DNA from: Lepidurus packardi
Lineage: Eukaryota > Arthropoda > Branchiopoda > Notostraca > Triopsidae
Assembly: GCA_023053545.1 (NCBI GenBank)
Contig: JAKZAN010000005.1
Coordinates: forward strand, 3,534,001 to 3,598,000
DNA: 64,000 nucleotides
Direction: 5' to 3'
Numbering within the stretch: the stretch's first letter is position 1; each line of letters opens with the position of its first letter. Shown here piece after piece: positions 13,135-22,700 of this stretch. A program made the translations under genes and the position numbers. The notes beneath the pieces were generated by a model that was not told where the DNA came from, did not search any database, and was given only the letters and a program-made list of their open reading frames with translations.

Positions 13135-15041
13135 ATGAAGGAAAGGTACTCGTTTGAACCTAGTGAGTCTAGACAACACCACCCAATTAACCAGCGATTA
13201 GCAATGGATAGGGATGATGTACAAATCCACGGCAAAAAGCAAATTCAAGTCGTGAAATCGGGAGCTGAAACGAAGACACAGACTGTCGCCAGAAACTATG
13301 GAAACTCACCACCAAGTACAGAAAATACGTCGACAGCCGCCACAGGCGGGCCCCTGCCACTTTCATTAATTGCCGCACGTAAAACCATGGCGGAAATTTC
13401 TATCCCCGGGATGAAAGCCATTTTTGGAATGCGAGCTCATTTATCAAGAAAAGCTATCTGGTCTATTATTCTAGTCATTTGCACAGTCATTTCTATTGTA
13501 CAAGTAAACATATTACTCCTAGTTCTTTCTTATTTTTGCAGTATATATAAATGGATTTCCATTCGATAGGTCCAAGATCGTGTGTTGTATTACCTTTCTA
13601 CGCCAGTGTCGGTCAACGTACGCGTGACGCGCAATGAATCGTTGAAGTTCCCTGTACTTACTTTGTGCAATAAGAACGAACATAATGTGAGTGCCGTGAA
13701 TGTCCTAAAGCGAGAGAAAGCCCAAGCATTACGTAACGAAGGCATAGACGTTACTGAGAAAGAAATAGCTGACTGGGACGTTCCTGATTTGGTAGGTATA
13801 CGAGGTTTCAATGCGAAAGAATTATGGGATTTTACCGCTCACGATATCAACAAAATGATGATAGAAGTACGTAGTCTATTATGTTAACCCTTACTCCTCT
13901 GCACTGCTTTTCAACATTTGTCTATTGCTCCGCGAGCAGTGTTGGTTTGGGAGAAACACAACATGCACACAAATTGGCAGATGGAAGAGAATTTATACTT
14001 ACATGGGGGTCTGTTTTACGCTTGCATTAGGTAAGTCAAATCGCACCAACCAAATTGTTTATGAATTTCTTCTCAATTACGTGGCGTTTCCAAAACCGAA
14101 TTACGTATTATGTCGCCTTAACGGTTGATAGATGAGCCATATGTCACGCTGACTGGCATGTTCAATAACTTGTACCTCAAAACCGAAGAAACTGAAAGTG
14201 TGACCTACAAAAATGACGATGGCTGGAAGTTACTTATTCACGACGATAAAGAGTCTCCCATCATTGCCATCCGTACACATGGTGGCTCTCTATACCGAGG
14301 ATGGGGAAAGGATGTTCGTGTGTACACACGTTCGGTTTGTCTTCTCTCTATACACTCATACGCTTTGTTCATACTAATCAACTTACTATTTATTTATTTC
14401 GTGTCAGTTTCAAACGTTAGATACTCGAAACCGACCCTGTATCGCCGAGATGTCATATAGTGTGTCCAAATGTATTGCCAAATGTTTTCTGGACGCTGCA
14501 GCTCAAATTGTTCCATGTCGTTTACCGTTTATGGATGGTAACGTTTATTTCATTCCCAAAAGGATTACTGAACTAAAATTATATTTGAAAAAAATCAGGG
14601 GTTCCAGGTGAATATTGCAGCTCGCCCGACGATTACCGTCAAACATCTAATACGGTCTCCAAATTGTTGTTTTATGGTGCATGGTCCAGCAACAATTGCA
14701 CGTGCACGAGGCAATGCGATCAAGACATTTACGTACCATACACGGAGACAACGCAAATGGAGAATCGACTTGGAAAACTGCGAGTATTTTATCAAGTAAA
14801 CGGCTTTTATGACTTGCCCTTGATCCTTATGTATTTCGCAACCACTATATAGGACCTGACATTCGATGACATCGAAGAAGTTGTAGACTACGGCGCTATT
14901 CCGTTATTATGCGATATTGGTGGATCCGTTGGGCTTTTACTGGGGGCGTCTGTATTGACGTTCTTCGAAATTATCGAAGCCATGTTCACTGCCTTGGTAG
15001 TTTCTATGCATAAAATATATTTACACTGTGCGAAACGCTAG
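13135..15041 (+). CDS. DEG/ENaC (pickpocket/ASIC-like) sodium channel subunit 1
   Basis: Seven exons: 13135-13503, 13570-13866, 13940-14030, 14132-14334, 14408-14537, 14599-14795, 14853-15041. Phases match throughout and give 491 residues, a typical length. Layout: cytoplasmic N-terminus, first membrane segment around AIWSIILVICTVISIVQ, post-TM1 block YYLSTPVSVNV and FPVLTLCNKN, then a cysteine-rich extracellular loop with CWFGRNTTC, NNCTCTRQCDQDIY and LPFMDGVPGEYC. The second membrane segment has the family signature GGSVGLLLGASVLTFFE, with the G-A-S selectivity filter. Subunits of this family form trimeric amiloride-sensitive cation channels at the plasma membrane. The N-terminal motif before TM1 reads SIPG, where most members have His-Gly. 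Exon pattern and sequence match the neighbour at 16800-24658, so the two are tandem paralogues. The stimulus is unknown. Confidence 0.92.
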
Positions 15042-16799
15042 AAACTTACAATGGCCCGAATATTGCCATTTTAACTATAGTGAAAAAAAGACACGTGAGT
15101 GACAAGTCCAACCTTATTTGTCTAGTCATGAATCTATGTCTGTATTCTTTTTTTTGCATTTGTGTCCAATACTGAAGAGATCATCATGCTCTATCTGTAA
15201 GTAATGAAAAAGTTTATCATAACCTTTAAGCTTTATTTGAGCTGGTAATAGTGACGTTCATGTGGAAACCAAAAACAACAAAAAAGCCTCCTTTATCCAA
15301 CAAAACACAAGCAACATTCTTAAACACGCCTCCACCCCAAATCGTAGAAAAATTTGCCACATTCTCCCAAGCCTATGACGACTAACACAGAAGTCATAAC
15401 GAAAAGAGCCTTATCTACCAATCCTCCTTTGAAATGTACAGGAACGCCATCATCACGCTGCGTAAATAAGGAAGACATTAACCTCATTCATCAGGATGTA
15501 TGATATATCGGAATTACTTGAAAAAATTCTTGGTTTTGCTTGAGTTTTATCCACTTTTTTGGGTTGCCCAAGCTATTCAAATCTTTTTCATCTAGCCCGG
15601 ATGTCGCATTGCTTACGTTACTAGAGGTCGAGGACGAGACAACATATGGTCCCTGTTTACTCAGTGCCTGTGTAACATTCTACGCCACAACAAAATGCGC
15701 GTTTATTTTATTATCAATTTTTTGTTGTTGTTAATATGTAAAAACCGTACTTGGATACGGGTGCTGCTTAGTCTCAGCATTACCACCTGGTTATCCAACG
15801 TTTTAATGTTTATTTCGTACAGTGGAACTGCCTTTACTTTACAGAAAGCGCCATAAACAAGAGAAACGTAGTCGTGACGTCTTTAGGTCAATCCACCCTA
15901 GCTAAAACGACCCCATGTCAGAACGACCCTTTACCAAAACGACCCCTTTACCAAAAGGTTCCTTTCCGAAAACGACCCCTCACTTGTAGTAATGTAGTGG
16001 AATATCAAAGCAAAATATAGCAACCTAGAAGCTCTGATTGCTCGAGACGAACATATCTGTCTATGTCTAATACGCTGAAACTGGTGAACGTTGAAAGCTA
16101 ATTATGCCTCCTTATTTCTGGGGAACGGCTTGGGGAGATACAAACAGGAGATAATGATTTCCGCTTGATGAAGCGATCGTGACCTGGTGATTGCACGATG
16201 CCCAGTCCCTTTTAACCATGTGCAAACATCTTGCCTTAAGACGGAAAAAATAAGACACTGGTAAAAGAAACAGAGACAACAGTTTTACGGGTATGCGTAG
16301 TAACAGCGAGGGATTTCGTTAAAAAAGACAATGCAAAAAAATCCAAGGCCTGCCCCAAGCAAAAGCTAAGCTACCCGACAGGTTCTTGTAGCTTCCAACC
16401 CTCTGGTTCTTACGGTTTATAATAAGTTTGCGTACCGCTGCTCCTGGAGGCTAGTTCGCATTCTACTGCGTTTCGAATTGTTACTTTATAAATTCGTAAC
16501 TTTATCTGTTTCTTGAATTGCAAATTCTTTTCTGTTTTGCTATCTTCTTAGTTCGTGAAGGAGCGGCACAGCATCCTGGACGGGAATTCCAACTCCCCAA
16601 GCATGTTGACCGCAAAAGTTTTCTAACAAATCTCTGTTCGTCCTACGCGTATCTTGCATATTCGTATGCCAGTTCGCCCACTAGTTGCTCTCAACTTCTT
16701 GTTTCCCCTAGATAAGGGGTTGTGGCTTGTCAGTTGTGCCGGCTGTTTAAACGCCTTTTAGCTGGTTTTCGCTACACTTTCACGGCTGAAAGTGAAGGG
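15042..16799. other. Intergenic region between the two channel genes
   Basis: No coding exon is supported. The stretch holds the 3' UTR of channel gene 1, a short degenerate tandem repeat at 15903-15980, and presumably the promoter of channel gene 2. The open frames at 15540 and 16518 have no family resemblance. Confidence 0.4.
15903..15980 (+). repeat. Degenerate short tandem repeat (AAAACGACCCC type)
   Basis: About five imperfect units with the core AACGACCC and a CTTTACC-like spacer follow one another at roughly 14-18 bp steps. The units differ in length and one is diverged, which suggests an old minisatellite rather than a recent expansion. Confidence 0.7.
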
Positions 16800-19700
16800 A
16801 TGCGGAGCAGTAACATGAAGTTAAAGCGCGCTCAATCCGTACAGTGCAAGCTCCCTGTCGCAGTCGAAGCTCGTCATAGAAAACTGTCGTCCAGGAAACA
16901 TTATGGGTACGTCACCTTTCCGTTTTCGCACCCACAAAGAAACCGAGTTTCCTTGACGGGCTTTCTTTTCTCATTTTTTATCCTCGTGTTATTTCCTTAG
17001 TTCGCATTATGATCTGCCGTATCACAGTAGTCTGTATTGGATACCTACTCCATATACTCACGAGCAACAGTTTGTGTACCCAATTTCGGTAATATTTTAG
17101 CTGCATGACACGAACGGCACCAATTGCAATTGTGTTAACTTCTTTTCTCTTATTAGAATTGCAGCTTGGGGACCAACCAATCCGTCTGTCCATCGGCCTT
17201 GAATACCACTTCGGCATCAGATATTAACAGCCATGCGAGAAGGGCGTCGCACATTCAGGGATCTGTTGAAAGCATGAAAAGCACAGACCCATTAAAGGAC
17301 ACCTTAGTCAACGCTAAGAAACAAACGGCGGAGATTTCTATCCCGGGGGTTAAAAACTTCGTAGAGGACCGAGCTCACGTTGGACGTAAAATTCTTTGGT
17401 TTATGGTCCTAGTTGTTTGCGCTTGCATCGCATTTATCCAGGTATTGTATAAATATACAAAAATAAAGAAAAGCTCATATGACTTATAGTCTCATGTAAA
17501 ACTATATATGACAATTTTGTAGGTTCATGATCGTGTTATGCATTACTTGTCGACTCCGGTGACAGTGACTTTCCGTATAGCTCGCAACGAATCTCTCAAA
17601 TTCCCCTTAGTTACTATTTGCAATAGAAACTATCACAACTTCACTACCTTGAACATATTAAAGGAAAACAGCCGAAACGATTCAAGGCCGAAGAAGAATG
17701 ACACCGATCAATTAGACTTCCCGGATTTTATTCCGGAAAGTGAGGATATTAAGCAGTTCTGGGAATTTGCCAATTTGGGTATTGAAAAGCAAATTAACGA
17801 GGTAAATCTAGATTTTCTGTTTGAGGTCTTTCCAAACAGACACTTTCCTTTTTTCTAGTGTTGGTTTGGAAGGAACATTACTTGCAAACAGGTTGGCCAG
17901 TGGAAGAAAGTCCATACTTACGAAGGTGTCTGTGCCACCTTTATCCCAAGTGAGTTGTTATTGTAGCGAATGACCCTTTTGAAAACGTTGGTCTTGGTTA
18001 ATTTGCATGTTTGGGAGTAAGTGGCGGATTCTTGGAGAATGGCAAGGTCAGGTCAATGAAGGACAAACGTTGAAAGAAGCATGTTCGCTAAGAAAGGGGT
18101 CGCCAAGTGGTATAAAAAGATACGCCAATGTACAGACGAGGCAGTTGGGTTTTAGACCAAGCAAAGAAATACAGCATTGAAAAAAACCATCCGTGACAAA
18201 TTTGGTGTCAGAAGTGGGATTTGGATAGATTCATCGGTGGTCAGTAGCGACAATCTCTTAAAACAGGTAGCAAGAGTCCTGGCATTAAAGGGTTCTGTAT
18301 TGGATCTTGAAAAAACGTACAAAGCTGACCATGTGGCGAGCGTCTTAAATTGCTTTGGAAACAGATCACAGTCCCTTTATAGTCCTGCTTGCTGGAACCT
18401 TGGCGAACAACCCTTATTCCTTTCAAGAAAGCTAACTCCACCGTCCAGAATCATCCAAAATGACCACGTCACCAACCCCAACGGCAGCAGCAGCCCACCA
18501 GATGGAGGAAGATGCTGGGGAAGGAAGTTTTCCCACCACACGCCTGATGAGGAGTTTTTTGGCCTCACAACAAGCCGTATTGGACGCATTAACGAAACAG
18601 ACGACTAACCCACCACTACCTGGGAAAATCAGCAGCCAGAGCCTTGCTACCATGGCTATCTTTTCCGGCGGCCCCGAGGAGGACGTGGAGCATTGGGCTG
18701 AAACCCTCTCTCGAATAGGGAAAGTAGAAGGCTGGACACCGGAGCAGCATTTACGAGCCGCCCTGAGTAAGATCGCGGGTCCTGTTGTCCACTGGAACGA
18801 CTCGCGCGGCGGCGCTTGTAAAAACTGGGATGACTGGAAAATAGCTCTACAAAAGGCGTTTGGAAGGCCACTCTCGTTAGAACAATGGAGCGCAAAAATT
18901 CAGGCCCGGGTCCAACAAGCAGGGGAGAGTACCGCAAGTTATTTATACGATAAACTACGACTTTGCGAACGCTGCCCAATCCAACTAAAAGAAAAAGAAC
19001 AAATTGAGCGTCTCGCCCGCGGATTACGACGACCTGATGTAGCTGCGGCTGTTATGGCCAGACGACCAAACACAGTGGACAGCTTCATTGATTTAATCAA
19101 CCACGTCGAAACTACGACTTGTAGCTATAACGCTCCTATCGCGCCCGTCACCTCCGTGCAGGAGTCGACACTTCCCCCTCGAAATTCTGCATTGAGCCCA
19201 TTACCGTTATACCCGCCCGTTAGTCCCCAAGTCAAACCCAGCTCACCTACGTCAGATACCCTGCCGGCTACAATCGAGCAGCTACTTACCCGTATGAGTT
19301 CCCTAGAGCAAACCATGCGAACTCAGAAGTCGGAGCACAATCGGCAACCGTCCCGCCGGCCGACTTGCTATCAGTGTGGTCGAGAAGGGCACATCGCCCG
19401 CGACTGCCGAAATCGAAACAATTCGCCTCGAAATCTACAAGAATCCATTGTATGCTTCCGATGCGATAAGGCTGGCCACATTGCCCGGAACTGCCCTACT
19501 CGAGTGCCACCCACATCGGAAAACTCCTCAGCCGACCTGTAGGAGCAGGGCCGGCTGTAAGTCCTAAAGGCTCCAGCGTGGTTACTGTAGATGGAACGAT
19601 ATCCGATCGAAGAATAGGTTTACCCGTGATTCACTTGGATGTCGGGGGAGTAGGTCAGGTAACCGGTCTTGTCGATTCAGGCGCTTCGTGTTCCCTCATT

Positions 19701-22700
19701 TGTGCTTGTACCCTGCCGCAGCATTCAGAGATCCAACCATATTTTGGAACTCCACTAACTGACGCCGGGAATGGAGTTGTGCCAGTATTAGGAACAATTA
19801 TGCTAGAAATCACCCCGACCACCTTGAACCGTCCATGTATGCATCAATTTTTAGTAGTTAATCAAGCCCCCTTCCCGGTTATACTCGGTGTAGACTGGAT
19901 GGCTGTTGCAAATGTCAGTGTCCTTAGTTCCGAAGGACAAATAAAAGTAATGTATGATGCAGAAACCTTGTCAAAACATGTACTGTATGCCCCACCTAAA
20001 ATAGAAACCACAGTTGCTCCCTGCAATACCCTTGAAAAATCGGCTCCTAGTTCGGAAAAATCATTTCTTCAAGATTTTCAGGTTATGGACGATCATTCCG
20101 AAGGGTTCTTAGGTGTGCTCAGGTCTTCCGAAACGGCCGTTATTCCTCCGGGTTCACTGTGTTTTGTACCAGCTTATGTCCCTAGAAACTCTCCAAATAC
20201 CATTATAGCAGCAGCGGTCCTTAGGGCCAACCCAGGCGACGAATGGATTACCCCGTCGAGCCTCCTACAAGCTAAGAATGGAAAGACCTTTGTTCCCGTT
20301 CTCAATATTGGAAAACACCGTTTGACCATCCACCCCCATACAAAACTAGGGCTAGCTAGCTCTCCGCAATCGGTCTCGGTCCCCATTGACTCTCCCGGTA
20401 GCCAGGGGACAGTAGCTACCGTAAACCACCGTTCTTCAAGTAATTCCACTCTCCCGTTTAACGACACTCAGTTCGGGGAAACTTTAAGCCAGGACCAGAG
20501 ACGAGAGTTGTCAGACCTTCTGAATTCATACTCTCAATGTTTTGCAACCTCCGACAAACCTCTGCAAGGTACAAGTTTGGTCGATCATCAGATCCACACG
20601 GAACAACCAATTCCCTTGCATGTTCCTCCTCGACGGGTATCCGCTGCAGAACGACAAATCATTTCAGAACAAGTCACCAAGATGTTGGACGCAGGCATCA
20701 TTACTCCTTCTACCAGTCCATGGTCTTCTCCCGTCGTGCTTGTCAAAAAGAAAAATGGCGAACTACGGTTCTGTGTAGACTATCGACGACTAAACAGTAT
20801 CACGAAGAAGGACGTTTACCCCCTTCCACGTATTGACGACATTCTTGATCGAATTGGAAACGCCGTCTTCTTTACATCTTTGGATCTGGCTAGTGGGTAC
20901 TGGCAGGTAACGGTCAACCCCTCAGACCGGGAGAAAACGGCTTTCGTTACTCCCGATGGGCTTTACGAATTTCAACGGATGCCTTTCGGATTGTGTAATG
21001 CCCCGGCCACTTTCCAGCGTCTGATGGACCGAGTACTTGCGGGACTCAAATGGTCTCACTGTCTAGTATACTTAGATGACATACTCATCTTTGGGCGTAC
21101 CTTTTCGGAACATCAGGATAGACTACGACTGGTATTAGAAGCTATACGACATTCGAATCTTACACTAAACCTGGACAAATGCACCTTTGCTCGTCCGGAA
21201 GTCGTGTTCCTAGGGCATCGCGTTAACTGCCATGGGATTGGCCCGGATTCCCAGAGGGCTGAAGCCATTATAAACTATCCCCAACCTAGTAACCTCAAAC
21301 AACTCAGGCGGTTTCTTGGCATGCTGGGATATTATAGGCGCTTTATCCGGGGTTTCGCCGCCATAGCCCGTCCCCTGTATGGTCTGTTAAAAAAGGCAAC
21401 GACTTGGAACTGGACGGAGCAAAGCAGCGCATCATTCCTTCACTTAAAACAGGCTCTACGTACCGCCCCGATTTTAAACCATTTCCAAGAGGAACGGGAG
21501 ATTGAAATCCATACGGATGCCAGTTACGAAGGGCTTGGCGCCGTTCTAGTACAACGACAGGGTAACGAAGAATTCACCATTGCCTATATTAGCAGAAGAC
21601 TCTCGGATCCGGAATCTCGATACCACAGTAATGAACTGGAATGTCTTGCCGTGGTTTGGGCCGTTACGAAGTGGAGGTCCTATATTTTTGGTCGGCCCTT
21701 TAAGGTCATCACGGATAATACCGCGGTCACCTACCTCTTTCACAAACAGGAGGTCAATGCAAAATTTAGCCGGTGGGTTCTTGCTCTTCAGGAATATGAC
21801 ATTACCTTCCAGCACAGAAAAGGAAAAGCCAATGTTGTCGCAGATGCCCTATCGCGCGCACCAACAGGAGCCGGCGAAGAAACTCAGCCACCAGACCACA
21901 TGGCTATTTGCACGCTATTATACAAAGTCCAACCTTCAGTACTCTTGGCTGAGCAGTACACCGATCCGCAGTTCTCGCATCTATTATTGCTCTTAACCGA
22001 CCCCGCAGCCTTATCAAAATTTCCTGACAGCGACGGTATTTCCACTCAATTCTCGCTTCGCCACGGGCTACTTTACCGGAAAGGTAATGGCCGAGGTCGA
22101 AAGTTGCTGCTTGCGTTACCCCGAACGTTCCGTCGGGACGTTCTGCGTAGCTGTCACGACAGTTTTGCAGGAGGCCATCTCGGTCTTACAAAAACCTTAG
22201 ACAAAGTTAAGTCCCGATACTGGTGGCCCAGGCTTACCTCAACGGTTCGACGGTATGTTAAATCTTGCCCCACCTGTCAACAAAGGAAGATTCCCCCCGG
22301 CCCACCACTAGGCTTCTTGCAACCAATTCCTCCTCCGGATCAACCATTTCGTCTGCTGGGCATTGATCACGTTGGCCCTTTTCCTCTCACTCCCCGTGGA
22401 AATCGGCACTTGCTAGTTGCGATCGACTACCACAGTAAATGGGTCGAGGTACGAGCCGTTCCCGATACATCCTCTAAAAATGTTGTTGACTTTCTCATGG
22501 AACAAATAATCCTACGGCATGGAACACCTGAGGCGCTGATTAGCGATAGAGGAACAGGATTTACCGCACGTCAGATGGAAGAAACCCTAGAACGCCTGAA
22601 AATCCGGCATTCGATGACAGCCGCCTATCACCCCCAAGCAAATGGGCTCTGTGAGCGAGTTAATCGTACACTGACCGAAATCGTTGCAGGTTTGATCGAA

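Noticed and set aside
17166-17489. Start of channel gene 2 at 17166
   Set aside because: The codon there is TTG, not ATG, and the frame continues upstream through a clean acceptor at 17156 into two further exons.
19376-19567. Separate small gene in another frame at the end of gag
   Set aside because: It overlaps the zinc-knuckle coding sequence of gag and has no independent support.
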